A stretch of 64,000 nt of DNA. Origin: JANYHF01 sp963732765 (lineage in GTDB: Bacteria > Pseudomonadota > Alphaproteobacteria > Rhizobiales > Hyphomicrobiaceae). Below the pieces are notes generated by a model. It had not been told where the DNA came from, made no database searches, and saw only the letters and a program-made list of their open reading frames with translations. Both the position numbers and the translations under genes were made by a program. Within the stretch, counting starts at the first letter, position 1. Each line of letters starts with the position of its first letter. Below are positions 55,771 through 64,000 of this stretch, piece after piece. The stretch covers positions 744,001 through 808,000 of the forward strand of contig CAVTAS010000003.1 in the NCBI GenBank assembly GCA_963732765.1, in the 5' to 3' direction.

Positions 55771-56783
55771 GCCCAGCCTCCATCGGCGTAGACATCGGCC
55801 GTGAGCAGACTTTCAGACGCCGGCGGTGCGGCCTTGCAGAGCGCCGTCGCCTCGTCCACCTTGCGCTTGCTGTCCGCCTCGATCGCCGCGACTGCGTCCG
55901 GCGAAACGCCAAACTCCGCCATGCGGGCGCGATAGATTTTCAAGGGATCGCGCTCCAGCCATTTTTCCAACTCGCCCGGCGGGCGGTACTTGCCGGGATC
56001 GGCGCGGGAATGGCCGGAATGGCGGTAGGTCAGGCATTCGATCAGCGACGGGCCTTCGCCGGCTCGCGCCTTGGCGTAAGCCGTCCGCGCCGTGCGCAGC
56101 ACCTCGTCGGCATCGTTGCCGTCGATCAAGATACGCGGCAATCCGTAGGCGGACGCTCTGTCGGCGGCTGGATTCGGCACGGCCGTCACCTCGGAAATAG
56201 GCGTGTACTCCATATAGAGATTGTTCTCGCATACGAAGACAACCGGCAGCTTCCAGATCACGGCGAAGTTCAAGGCCTCGTGGAAGGCGCCGATATTGGT
56301 GGTGCCGTCGCCGAAGAAGCAAACTGTGACGTCCGTATGCCCCTGATACTGCGCGCGCCAGGCCGAGCCGCAGGCGATGCACAGATGCGCGCCGATGATG
56401 GCGTAGGAACCCAGCACATTGTGCTCGGCCGAGGTCAAGTGCATCGAGCCGCCCTTGCCACGCATCAGGCCGTTGTCGCGCAGCATCAGCTCGCCCAGCA
56501 CCTTCTCCATGGGCACGCCGCGCGCCAGCGTATGGGCATGGCCACGATAGGTCGCAAAGGTCTTGTCGGTCGGGCCCATGGCGGCGGCGAAACCAGCCGC
56601 GATCGCCTCCTGGCCCAGCGAGAGATGGCTGGTGCCCTTCACCAGGTTCTGCAGGAACAGATCGTAGGCGCGCTTTTCGCAATCGCGGATCTCGAGTTGC
56701 AGCCGGTACAACTCCAGGCGCGTGGTTTGCCCGATGTCGTCGTTGGCGGCGAACCCGTGCGATGCAGTGGTATCGGCCGTCAT
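55758..56783 (-). CDS. 2-oxoacid/acetoin dehydrogenase E1 alpha subunit
   Basis: A 341-residue ThDP-dependent E1 alpha starting at ATG 56783 (MTADTTASHGF); GGAGA lies about 11 bases upstream. The open frame reaches 56900 but that stretch is promoter sequence. Motifs are GTSHLSLGQEAIAAGFAAAMG, YRGHAHTLARG, RGKGGSMHL, and the ThDP/Mg site VCFFGDGTTNIGAFHEALNFA. TYRHSGHSRADPGKYR carries the conserved phosphorylation-loop region. GSMHL and AHTLARG are frequent in AcoA-type acetoin dehydrogenases, which is a slight preference over pyruvate dehydrogenase. It is the first gene of the - strand operon. Confidence 0.94.
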   Translation of the reverse strand: MTADTTASHGFAANDDIGQTTRLELYRLQLEIRDCEKRAYDLFLQNLVKGTSHLSLGQEAIAAGFAAAMGPTDKTFATYRGHAHTLARGVPMEKVLGELMLRDNGLMRGKGGSMHLTSAEHNVLGSYAIIGAHLCIACGSAWRAQYQGHTDVTVCFFGDGTTNIGAFHEALNFAVIWKLPVVFVCENNLYMEYTPISEVTAVPNPAADRASAYGLPRILIDGNDADEVLRTARTAYAKARAGEGPSLIECLTYRHSGHSRADPGKYRPPGELEKWLERDPLKIYRARMAEFGVSPDAVAAIEADSKRKVDEATALCKAAPPASESLLTADVYADGGWAWRN

Positions 56784-57052
56784 CGGTTTGTCGTCTCCAG
56801 TCACAAATTTTCTGGCTTTTTGACAGGTTTTTACTCGAATTTTCCCGTACTTTACCTCCCTACCAGACCAGTTTGACCGGGTGTCGGCAAAGATATCCAA
56901 AATGAGAATGTTTGTCCTCCGCAGCGGATTAAGGTCGGCTAGTTTGACGCCGAGCGCTGGTGTGGGGCGTGCCTCAAAGGAGGCGCGGGCGTTGTCTGTC
57001 TGCCAGCACGCCGGTAGAGAACGCAGGTTCTAGAAGGTCGCTAGTTCTTCCA
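56784..57052. promoter_or_regulatory. Divergent promoter region between the dehydrogenase and importer operons
   Basis: A 269-base non-coding region separates E1 alpha (-) from the permease (+). It is AT-richer than the surroundings at 56805-56860. AGTTTGAC occurs twice, at about 56870 and 56940, and could be part of a -35 or a repeated regulator site. No clear palindrome is visible. Any regulator of both operons should act here. Confidence 0.55.
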
Positions 57053-58048
57053 ATGAACCAAGCTGTCGACACACCATCGAACCAGTTGCAGCGGAGGAAT
57101 GTCTTCCCGTTCCCGCTGGCAAAGGGCTTTGTGACGGTCCTGGCCTCGCTCATTGTGCTGATCATTGTCTGCGCCGTTTTCGCGCCCTCCAGCGTGTCTC
57201 TGGGCGCGCTCAAAGGAAGCCTGCCGTTTGCCTGCCTGATCGCCATCGTCGGCCTCGGGCAGCTGCTGGTGGTTCAGCAGGGCGGCTTCGACCTCTCGGT
57301 CGCCGGCAGCGTGTCGCTCGCCGTGGTGGTCGCCACTCACTATCCCAACGGGGACAATGCCCAACTGCTGCCGGCGATACTGATCGCCGTCGGTTTTGCC
57401 TTGGCAGCTGGGCTTTTGAACGGTTTTCTGATCGGCTTTGTCCAGCTCAACGCAATCATCGCAACCATCGGCACGAACGCTCTGCTCTACGGAGCGGTGT
57501 TTGCCGTGTCAGGCGGCGTGCCGCGGATCACCACGCCGCTGCTGGCGGAAATCGCTGGCGGCCAGACCTTCGGCATTCCGCATGCGGTCTATTTCACCCT
57601 CGCGGCTTTGGCCGTGGTGGCGTTCGTTTTGAAAAAGACGGTCGTCGGACGGCGCTTCGAGGCGATTGGCGCCAATCCCCTGGCGGCGCGGGCCGTGGGA
57701 TTGAACGTCCGCACCCATCAGATGATGGCCTATGTCTGCGCGCAGCTGCTGTGCTGCCTGGCCGGAATTCTGTTGGCCGGCATCACCCGCGAGCCGACGG
57801 CGTTCCAGGGCGACCCGCTGTTGCTGCCATCGGTTGCCGTGGTGGTGCTGGGCGGAACGTCGCTGCTCGGGGGACGCGGCTTCCCGGTCTCGACCGTCAT
57901 CGCCGCCCTGTTTCTCAATCAATTGAGCCAATTCGCGCTCGCCGCCGGCGTGCCCTATTCCGCTCAAACAATTATCCAGGCCCTGGCTCTCGGGTTTGGT
58001 ATCGCCGTTTACTCGGTCCAATGGACGAGGAACACAACGAAGACTTAA
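57053..58048 (+). CDS. Sugar ABC transporter permease (RbsC type)
   Basis: A 331-residue BPD_transp_2 permease starting at ATG 57053. It has the family's cytoplasmic motif VVGRRFEAIGANPLAARAVGL and the C-terminal VVVLGGTSLLGGRGFPVSTVIAALFLNQLSQF. LIAIVGLGQLLVVQQGGFDLSVAGSVSLA is the early conserved region. It should pair with the second permease domain fused to the ATPase (59227-61767), giving an importer with two different permease chains, unlike the homodimeric RbsC. The binding protein follows 16 bases downstream. Confidence 0.93.
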   Translation: MNQAVDTPSNQLQRRNVFPFPLAKGFVTVLASLIVLIIVCAVFAPSSVSLGALKGSLPFACLIAIVGLGQLLVVQQGGFDLSVAGSVSLAVVVATHYPNGDNAQLLPAILIAVGFALAAGLLNGFLIGFVQLNAIIATIGTNALLYGAVFAVSGGVPRITTPLLAEIAGGQTFGIPHAVYFTLAALAVVAFVLKKTVVGRRFEAIGANPLAARAVGLNVRTHQMMAYVCAQLLCCLAGILLAGITREPTAFQGDPLLLPSVAVVVLGGTSLLGGRGFPVSTVIAALFLNQLSQFALAAGVPYSAQTIIQALALGFGIAVYSVQWTRNTTKT

Positions 58049-58064
58049 TCGAAGGAGGAAAGAC

Positions 58065-59135
58065 GTGAAGGTCAAGCTCAATAGCAAACTGGCGCTCGCT
58101 GCGGCGACCGCAATTCTGGCCCTGGGATGCTCGGCACCCTTGGCATCGGCAGCAGACGTCCCATCCTGGTGCGGCCCGAAAAAAGCGACCATCGCCTTGC
58201 TTGACGGCTACGGTGGCAACAGCTGGCGCCAGGTCACAACCGCAGCCGGCAAGCAGGAAGCCGGCAAGTGCCCGAGCATCACCAGCTACGAATATGCCGA
58301 CGGCCAGGGCAAGCTGGACAAGGCGATTTCCGACATCAAGGGCTTCGCCGCCAAAGGTACGGATGCGCTGGTTGTGTTCGGCGACGCCGGACCAGCCGTG
58401 CTGCCCGCACTCACCAGCGCCTTCAAGGCCGGCAAGGTCGTTGTGCCGTACCGCGTCGTGGTCGGTGGCGAGGATGGCAAGAACTACACCAAGTTCATCG
58501 GCGCGTCCTTCGTCGACGACGGCGTGAGCTGGGGCAACTGGATCAAGAGCGTGCTGCCCAAGGGCGGCAATCTGCTGTTCCTCAGCGGCCCGGCCGGCAA
58601 CAGCCAGGGGCTCGACGAACTCAAGGGCATGAAGCAAGTGCTCGACGACAGCTACAAGTTCGTCAACGCCGAGCCCTTTGAAGTCACGAACTGGGATCCG
58701 GCTCTGACCCAGCAGGTGTTGACTGCGGCCATCGCCAAGCACGCCAAGATCGACGTGATCGTCTCCGACTTCGGCCCCTCGTTGGTCGGCGCGCTCCCGG
58801 AGTTCAAGAAGTCCGGCCGCTCCGTCCCGGCGCTGGCAACGTCCGACGGCAACTCGCTGGGTTGCTTCTGGACCGATAACGCCAAGGACAACCCGGACTT
58901 CAAGTTGTTCACCGTAGCCACCGGCAACGACAACGTCCGTCTGGCCGTTCAGTGGGCCGTCGCCTCGGCAACGGGCGGCACGCTGCCGACCGAGCAGGTC
59001 TTCAAGGCTCCGAGCTTCGAAGACTCGGTGTCGGGCAAGCCCAGCCCAGTGCAGTGCCGCAAGGACCTTCCCGGCGCGATCTATTTGTCGTCGGGTGTCT
59101 CGGCTGACGACCAGGCAAAGGCCGTAGGCAAGTAA
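58065..59135 (+). CDS. Periplasmic sugar-binding protein (PBP type I, RbsB-like)
   Basis: A 356-residue exported binding protein. GTG 58065 is preceded by AAGGAGGAA. The Sec signal peptide contains LALAAATAILALGCSAPLASA. The mature start KKATIALLDGYGGNSWRQVTTAAGKQEAGKC and the later GKLDKAISDIKGFAAKGTDALVVFGDAGPAVLPAL are typical of the ribose-binding cluster. A terminator-like hairpin lies directly after its stop, upstream of the ATPase gene, as is usual where the binding protein is made in excess. LGCSAP might be read as a lipobox, but no clear lipidation pattern is established. Confidence 0.92.
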   Translation: MKVKLNSKLALAAATAILALGCSAPLASAADVPSWCGPKKATIALLDGYGGNSWRQVTTAAGKQEAGKCPSITSYEYADGQGKLDKAISDIKGFAAKGTDALVVFGDAGPAVLPALTSAFKAGKVVVPYRVVVGGEDGKNYTKFIGASFVDDGVSWGNWIKSVLPKGGNLLFLSGPAGNSQGLDELKGMKQVLDDSYKFVNAEPFEVTNWDPALTQQVLTAAIAKHAKIDVIVSDFGPSLVGALPEFKKSGRSVPALATSDGNSLGCFWTDNAKDNPDFKLFTVATGNDNVRLAVQWAVASATGGTLPTEQVFKAPSFEDSVSGKPSPVQCRKDLPGAIYLSSGVSADDQAKAVGK

Positions 59136-59147
59136 CGACGTGTTTCG

Positions 59148-59181
59148 CCCCGGAGCGTGTGTTCGCTCCGGGGTTGCTTTT
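59148..59181 (+). terminator. Hairpin between the binding-protein and ATPase genes
   Basis: Perfect 10-base arms CCCCGGAGCG (59148-59157) and CGCTCCGGGG (59164-59173), loop TGTGTT, then TTGCTTTTG. It may terminate or attenuate transcription and protect the binding-protein mRNA, lowering expression of the downstream genes relative to the binding protein. Confidence 0.8.
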
Positions 59182-59226
59182 GTCTGAACAACCACGGCAG
59201 TTGGTTGCGCAAAACGGATCAGGGTT

Positions 59227-61767
59227 GTGACGCTCGAGCAAATCAACGGAAAGAGTCTCGAAACCGGCGCAGCCTCGCTTGGAACGCACACTGCTGTACC
59301 GGGCGCCGTGATCCTTCGGCTGTCCAATATCTCGAAATTCTACTCCGGCGTGCCGGCGCTGTTGGATGTCAGCGTCGAATTCTACGCGGGAGAAGTTCAC
59401 GCCATCCTCGGCGAGAACGGGGCCGGCAAATCGACCCTCATGAACATCATTTCCGGAGCACTGCGGCCGGAAGTGGGGGAGATTGCGGTTGCAGGCCGCA
59501 CGATTCCGGCGATGTCCCCGGAGACCGCCGCACTGCTCGGCATAGCCATTTCCTTCCAGCACCCTGCCGTGCTCGATGATCTCTCCGTGCTGGAAAATTT
59601 CCAGGTGGCCTTGCCCGCGTCGGTGTTTGGCGGCCGCCCGGCGCCGGACGTCGCGCGCGAGGCCATGGATGCGGTTGGCCTGCATGTGCCGTTGCGCACG
59701 CGCGCCGATGCGCTGACCGTGGCACAGAAGCACTTGCTGGAAATCGCCAAGGCGCTCGCGATCAAGCCCAAGGTACTGATCCTCGACGAGCCGACCGCCT
59801 CGCTCGATCAGGCGGCGACCGACATGCTGTTCGGCCGCATCCGGGATGTCGTCAAGACCGGCACGTCGGTGATCTACATCACCCATCGCCTGGCCGAAGT
59901 GCGCCAGATCGCGCAGCGGGTCACGGTGCTGCGTGATGGCAAGGTACGCGGCGTGTCGCTGGTGGACAAGATCAGCGATGCCGATATTTTGAGCCTGATC
60001 GTGGGCCGGATGCTCGGTTCGGCGTTTCCACCCAAGTCACCGGCATCGTCACAGAGCGCCAATTTCACGGTCAATGGATTAAGCGGCGCGAAGTTCCAAG
60101 ACGTGAGCTTCGAGGTTTCGCGCGGGCAGATCATCGGCGTCGCCGGTGTGTCGGGCAACGGTCAATCCGAGCTGATGCGCGCGCTGGCGGGCCTGACATC
60201 CTCCAAGGGCACCATCCATCTCAACGGACGCTCCCTCGGTCACAAGGACTTGTTGCGTGAAGTCGCCTTCATGCCATCCGATCGGCATACTGAGGGATTG
60301 GCGGGCAGTCTGACCGTGCGCGAGAACGCGTCATTCGCCTCTTTGGAGAAGTTCGCCTCTTTCGGTGTGCTGAGCCGCAAGAAGGAACTGGAGCAGGTTG
60401 CCACGACCTTCAGGTCGCTGGCGGTGAAGGCGCCGAGCATGGATGCTCAGGTCCTGTCGCTGTCTGGCGGCAACCAGCAAAAAGTCGTGATGGCGCGCGC
60501 CCTGCTCTCGGAGCCGGGCGTGATGGTGGCCGATGAACCAACCCAAGGTGTGGATGTCGGTGCGCGCGCCGAAATCTATCGCATCCTGCGTGAGGTTTCG
60601 AAATCCGGTACACCGGTCGTCGTGAATTCGTCGGACGCAGCCGAACTTGAAGGGCTGTGCGACCAGGTTATCGTCCTGTCGCGGGGCCGGGTGGTCGAAC
60701 GGCTGAGCGGCGATGCCGTCACGGAAGACCGGATTGTCGCAGCCGCCGTGCAGGCCGAAACTCATGTCGGCGACAGTGGTTTGGCGGCCAGCGGCACATC
60801 GGCTGGCGGCGGATGGCGCCACTTCCTCCAATCGGACAATGCGCCGGCCGTGCCCCTGGCAATCGTCACGGCACTGCTCGGGCTCTATGTCTTCAGTCAG
60901 AACACGAATTTTCTGTCGGCCTACAATGTTTCCAACATCCTTCTGTTGGCAACCGCATTAGGTTTCATCGCGCTCGGCCAGACCATTGCCTTGCTGATGG
61001 GCGGCATTGATTTGTCGGTTGGCCCATTGGCAGGATTTCTTGTCGTGGTCGCCTCGTTCTTCCTGAACGACGGCAAGCCTCCCTCAATGATCGCTGCCGG
61101 TTTCTTGCTGATGTTTCTTGGCGCGCTGGTCGTTGGCGCGATGAATGGCGTTCTCATCAGGTTCGCCAATTTCACGCCGATCGCCGCCACGCTGGCCATG
61201 TACATCGGCCTGCAGGGCTGCAGTTTCCTGCTGCGCAACGCGCCCGACGGCTACATCACCGCGTCGGTCACCGACATCATCAACTATCAGATCGGGCCGA
61301 TCCCACTTGCATTCGTGGTCTTGGTCGCTGTCGCGGTCTTGGGAGAGTACGCGCTGCGCAATTGGCGGCCGGGCTGGCAGCTTCGGGCAGCCGGATCAAA
61401 CGAGGATTCGGCGCGGCGCATCGGTGTGCAGGTCGACCGGACGTTTGTTGCCGGCTACATCGCCTCGTCGCTCCTGACCGCGATGGGCGCCATTGTGCTG
61501 ATGGCCCAGATCGGCGTCGGCGATCCCAAGCAGGGCGCGAGCTACACTCTTTCGAGTATCACGGCGGTGGTGCTTGGCGGAACGAGCCTGCGCGGCGGAC
61601 GCGGAACTTTCATCGGCACGGTGCTCGGCGCGGTGCTGCTGATGGAAGTGCTCAATGCCGTGGCCTTCCTGGGGCTCTCCGAGCAGTACCAGTATCTCTT
61701 CCAAGGCGGGCTCATTCTGATCGCCGCCATCATCTATTCGACGGTGCGCAAACGGACCGCAACATGA
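59227..61767 (+). CDS. Fused sugar ABC transporter ATPase (RbsA-type) and permease (RbsC-type)
   Basis: An 846-residue protein starting at GTG 59227. Residues about 30-250 are the first ATPase domain, with Walker A GENGAGKSTL and Walker B LILDEPTASLD. Residues about 270-500 are the second, degenerate ATPase domain (GVSGNGQSELMRAL in place of Walker A; LSGGNQQKVVMARALL signature; MVADEPTQGVD). Residues about 535-846 form a complete BPD_transp_2 permease: LGFIALGQTIALLMGGIDLSVG, LRAAGSNEDSARRIGVQVD and TAVVLGGTSLRGGRGTFIG. ATPase and permease are usually separate proteins. With the permease at 57053 this makes an importer with two distinct membrane chains. The stop overlaps the next ATG. Confidence 0.93.
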   Translation: MTLEQINGKSLETGAASLGTHTAVPGAVILRLSNISKFYSGVPALLDVSVEFYAGEVHAILGENGAGKSTLMNIISGALRPEVGEIAVAGRTIPAMSPETAALLGIAISFQHPAVLDDLSVLENFQVALPASVFGGRPAPDVAREAMDAVGLHVPLRTRADALTVAQKHLLEIAKALAIKPKVLILDEPTASLDQAATDMLFGRIRDVVKTGTSVIYITHRLAEVRQIAQRVTVLRDGKVRGVSLVDKISDADILSLIVGRMLGSAFPPKSPASSQSANFTVNGLSGAKFQDVSFEVSRGQIIGVAGVSGNGQSELMRALAGLTSSKGTIHLNGRSLGHKDLLREVAFMPSDRHTEGLAGSLTVRENASFASLEKFASFGVLSRKKELEQVATTFRSLAVKAPSMDAQVLSLSGGNQQKVVMARALLSEPGVMVADEPTQGVDVGARAEIYRILREVSKSGTPVVVNSSDAAELEGLCDQVIVLSRGRVVERLSGDAVTEDRIVAAAVQAETHVGDSGLAASGTSAGGGWRHFLQSDNAPAVPLAIVTALLGLYVFSQNTNFLSAYNVSNILLLATALGFIALGQTIALLMGGIDLSVGPLAGFLVVVASFFLNDGKPPSMIAAGFLLMFLGALVVGAMNGVLIRFANFTPIAATLAMYIGLQGCSFLLRNAPDGYITASVTDIINYQIGPIPLAFVVLVAVAVLGEYALRNWRPGWQLRAAGSNEDSARRIGVQVDRTFVAGYIASSLLTAMGAIVLMAQIGVGDPKQGASYTLSSITAVVLGGTSLRGGRGTFIGTVLGAVLLMEVLNAVAFLGLSEQYQYLFQGGLILIAAIIYSTVRKRTAT

Positions 61768-62834
61768 CCAAAAAGCCAAGAATCGCCTTCGTCGGAACGG
61801 GCGCGCAAGGCGCATCGATCGGCGCCGACTTCGCGCTCGCGGGGTTCGACGTCACGTTCATCGAGCAATGGCCCGCCCACGTCGAGGCGATCCGTGAGAA
61901 AGGCATCACGGTCAATCTGCCGGCGCGCACCATCAACGCCAAGGTGCCAGCGTTCCACTTCTGCCAGGTGGCCGAGATCAAGCAGCCGTTCGATCTCATT
62001 TTCCTGATCGTCAAGTCCTACGATACGACGTGGGCGACGCATATGATCAAGCCCATTCTGGCCAAGGATGGGTTCGTCGTGGGCCTGCAGAACGGCATGA
62101 CGCATCTGGACATCGCTGCCGTCGTCGGCGCCGAGCGGACCATCGGCGCGGTGATCGAGATCGCGTCGAACATGTGGGAACCAGGCGTCACCAACCGCCA
62201 GAACGACCACGATAAATCCTGGTTCGCGCTTGGGGCCGTAGATCCGGCGCAACAGCACCGCGTGGAAGACGTGGCCAAGCTGCTGCGCTGCCAGGGCCGG
62301 GTCGAGGTGACGAACGACATCAAATCGGCCAAGTGGATGAAGCTGGTCGTCAACGCCGCCGAGCTGATCCCGTCCGCTGTTCTGAACATGCCACTGGGCG
62401 ATGCCGCGCGCTTCCCGGGCTTTCTCGACGTGATGCGCCAGGCCGGCTACGAGGCCATGCGGGCAGCTCAGCTCGATGGCGCGTCGATCATCCCGATCAT
62501 CGGCCTGCCGCCGATCACGACCAACGATCCCGACCGCTATGTCGATCGGATTTTCGAGGAAGTCTTAACGATCTTTTCAAGGCCCGATACCCTCACCTGT
62601 TCCTTGCAGGATTGGCGCAAGGGCCGCCGCGCGGAAATCCAGGAGGTCAACGGCTACGCCATCGACGTCCTGCGCCGTTCGGGCGTCGATGCCCCGATCA
62701 ACCAGCGCGTGGTCGAGATGGCCTATGCCATTGAAAACGGCACGCTTGAAGCGGGCCCGGACAACGCGGCGGCGCTCATCGAGTGCCTGAAGCAGACACG
62801 GTCCGTAGCAGCCGGATCAGCACGGAGGACATGA
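61764..62834 (+). CDS. Ketopantoate reductase (ApbA/PanE)-like oxidoreductase
   Basis: A 356-residue protein starting at ATG 61764 with an ATGA overlap on the transporter gene. The Rossmann motif is IAFVGTGAQGASIGADFALAG. VGLQNGMTHLDI holds the conserved Asn of the family, and the catalytic Lys is expected in NDIKSAKWMKLVVNAAELIP. A C-terminal helical domain has EVNGYAIDVLRRSGVDAPINQRVV, close to the ApbA_C pattern. Family members reduce ketopantoate or related 2-keto acids with NADPH. Here the location in an importer operon points to a catabolic substrate and not pantothenate synthesis. Confidence 0.9.
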   Translation: MTKKPRIAFVGTGAQGASIGADFALAGFDVTFIEQWPAHVEAIREKGITVNLPARTINAKVPAFHFCQVAEIKQPFDLIFLIVKSYDTTWATHMIKPILAKDGFVVGLQNGMTHLDIAAVVGAERTIGAVIEIASNMWEPGVTNRQNDHDKSWFALGAVDPAQQHRVEDVAKLLRCQGRVEVTNDIKSAKWMKLVVNAAELIPSAVLNMPLGDAARFPGFLDVMRQAGYEAMRAAQLDGASIIPIIGLPPITTNDPDRYVDRIFEEVLTIFSRPDTLTCSLQDWRKGRRAEIQEVNGYAIDVLRRSGVDAPINQRVVEMAYAIENGTLEAGPDNAAALIECLKQTRSVAAGSARRT

Positions 62835-62835
62835 C

Positions 62836-63354
62836 ATGGCCGAAAAAATCTACGGTACACATCATATCGGCATCACCGTTCCCAACATCGAGGAGGGCAT
62901 TGCCTTTTTCGAGAAAGTCTTTGGCGCTGTCGCCGTGTTCCGCACCGGTCCCTTCGATGTCGACGACGCCTTCATGACCAGGCGGCTCGGGGCCGGGTCG
63001 GGCACCAAGATCCGCGATCTCGTCTTCCTGCGCTGCGGCGACGGCCCGAGCATCGAACTGTTCGAATACGCCGGCGAAGACTCAACGGCTAAGCCGTCGC
63101 GTGTCTCCGAAGTCGGCGGCATGCATCTGTGCTTCGAGGTCGAGGACGTGTTCGCCGCCGCCGCACGGATGAAAGCACAGGGCATCGACATGCTCGAAGG
63201 CCCCAACTCTGTGACCGAGGGACCGCTGGCCGGCTTTAACTGGATCTATTTCAGAGCCCCCTGGGGCCAGGTGCTGGAGATCGCAAGCTTCGACAAGCTC
63301 GGCTACGAGAAGGATACCCCGCACCGGGCGTGGCGGGCCAAGCCGAACGCTTAG
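62836..63354 (+). CDS. VOC family (glyoxalase/dioxygenase fold) protein
   Basis: A 172-residue vicinal-oxygen-chelate fold protein. ATG 62836 is 1 base after the previous stop. It opens with YGTHHIGITVPNIEEGIAFFEKVFGA, whose His is a likely metal ligand. GMHLCFEVEDVFAAAARMKAQGI in the second half, with an internal His, and RAPWGQVLEIASFD with a Glu, complete the metal set. The family covers glyoxalase I, epimerases and ring-cleaving dioxygenases; the reaction here is unknown. It lies between the ketopantoate-reductase-like gene and the SDR. Confidence 0.88.
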   Translation: MAEKIYGTHHIGITVPNIEEGIAFFEKVFGAVAVFRTGPFDVDDAFMTRRLGAGSGTKIRDLVFLRCGDGPSIELFEYAGEDSTAKPSRVSEVGGMHLCFEVEDVFAAAARMKAQGIDMLEGPNSVTEGPLAGFNWIYFRAPWGQVLEIASFDKLGYEKDTPHRAWRAKPNA

Positions 63355-63363
63355 GAGGCGACA

Positions 63364-64000
63364 ATGACCAGATTGCAAGGCAAGGTTGCCATGATCACCG
63401 GCGGCGCGCAGGGGCTCGGCGAGGGCATCGCGCTGCGTTTGGCTGCCGAGGGCGCTTCGGTCGTTATCGCCGATATGAATGGTGCCAAAGCCGCTGCCGT
63501 CGCCGAGAGCCTGCGCAGCGCCGGACACAAGGCGTTAGCAGTGACCGTCGACGTCGCCGAGCGCGCTGAGGTGAAGTCCGCTATCGCCAAGACCGTCGCG
63601 ACTTTCGGCAAGCTGGACATCATGTTCAACAACGCCGGCTTCAACAAGCCGCTGCCGTTCCTGGAGGTCGATGAGGATAACTTCAACAGCATCATGCGGG
63701 TGAACACCTGGGGTGTGATGGTCGGCACGCAGGAAGCCGCCAAGCAGATGATCGCCCAGGGCCACGGCGGCAAGATCATCAACACGGCCTCGATCGCCGG
63801 CCGGCAGGGTTATGCGGAATTCGCCCCCTATTGCGCCAGCAAGGCCTCGGTGATCTCGCTGACCCAGGCCGGCGCGCGCGAATTCGCCAAGCACAAGATC
63901 ACGGTCAACGCCTTCGCGCCGGGCGTGGTGGTGACGCCGCTGTGGGATGGCCTGGAGCAGGACATGATCGACAAGGGCGTGATCAAGAAAAAGGGCGAGT
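63364..64000 (+). CDS. Short-chain dehydrogenase/reductase (3' partial)
   Basis: SDR whose C-terminus lies outside the window; 212 residues are visible. GGAGG lies 6 bases or so upstream of ATG 63364. Motifs are ITGGAQGLGEGI, NNAGF, TASIAG with the catalytic serine, and YCASKASV with Tyr and Lys. An Asp after beta-2 (VIADMN) favours NAD. VVVTPLWDGLEQDMIDKGVIKKKGE near the cut resembles sorbitol/meso-2,3-butanediol dehydrogenase-type SDRs. Meso-butanediol or polyol oxidation would fit the acetoin-dehydrogenase-like complex on the opposite strand, but this is inference. Confidence 0.9.
   Translation, partial: MTRLQGKVAMITGGAQGLGEGIALRLAAEGASVVIADMNGAKAAAVAESLRSAGHKALAVTVDVAERAEVKSAIAKTVATFGKLDIMFNNAGFNKPLPFLEVDEDNFNSIMRVNTWGVMVGTQEAAKQMIAQGHGGKIINTASIAGRQGYAEFAPYCASKASVISLTQAGAREFAKHKITVNAFAPGVVVTPLWDGLEQDMIDKGVIKKKGE

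Overview
The window is a 64 kb piece of a GC-rich alphaproteobacterial chromosome. The evidence is a complete rRNA operon with alphaproteobacterial 16S signatures (16S, tRNA-Ile(GAT), tRNA-Ala(TGC), 23S, 5S), an expanded helix 9 in the 23S gene of the kind that fragments alphaproteobacterial 23S rRNA, an IS66-family element, and many short-chain dehydrogenases, CoA-pathway enzymes and sugar-type ABC importers. Genus and order cannot be settled from sequence reading alone.

Layout. (1) 1-8980 is a catabolic cluster. A ribose-type ABC permease (5' cut by the window), an SDR, a CaiB-type CoA-transferase, a crotonase, an aldose-1-epimerase-like protein, a two-part class I CoA-transferase-fold enzyme and an SMP-30 lactonase are on the + strand. 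They face a glucarate-dehydratase-like enolase-superfamily enzyme and a second SDR on the - strand. (2) 8981-16128 holds a membrane patatin-like lipase, a small secreted peptidoglycan-binding protein, an SDR resembling 2-keto-3-deoxy-L-fuconate dehydrogenase, and an M23 murein endopeptidase. (3) 16129-21956 is the rrn operon with promoter, boxA and terminator. (4) 22008-24590 is an IS66 element with 22-bp terminal repeats and an exact 8-bp target duplication; its tnpC is frameshifted. (5) 24709-33568 holds a family 2 glycosyltransferase, a frameshifted DUF1045 gene, a D-threonine aldolase/D-serine dehydratase-like enzyme, a CUT1-type importer without its ATPase, an SDR and a class II fructose-bisphosphate aldolase. 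(6) 34050-47985 is a very large surface-protein locus: about 3,400 codons of DUF11 and SdrD-B-like repeats, currently split by two frameshifts, followed by a 1,194-residue predicted outer-membrane barrel. (7) 48001-64000 holds two divergent operons. The - strand encodes a 2-oxoacid/acetoin-type dehydrogenase (E1 alpha, E1 beta, E2, no E3), an M24 peptidase-fold protein, a CobW GTPase, a beta-hydroxyacid dehydrogenase and an unusual cytoplasmic protein joining a winged helix to a solute-binding fold. The + strand encodes a ribose-type importer whose ATPase is fused to a second permease, then a ketopantoate-reductase-like enzyme, a VOC protein and an SDR cut by the window end.

Themes. The two flanking clusters look like import-and-degrade modules for sugars, sugar acids or polyols, with CoA chemistry downstream. 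The most unusual items are the giant repeat protein with its barrel partner, the winged-helix/solute-binding fusion, and the ATPase-permease fusion. Six coding regions each need a single-base frame change to read through; indel error in the sequence or recent gene decay must be separated before any of them is called inactive.
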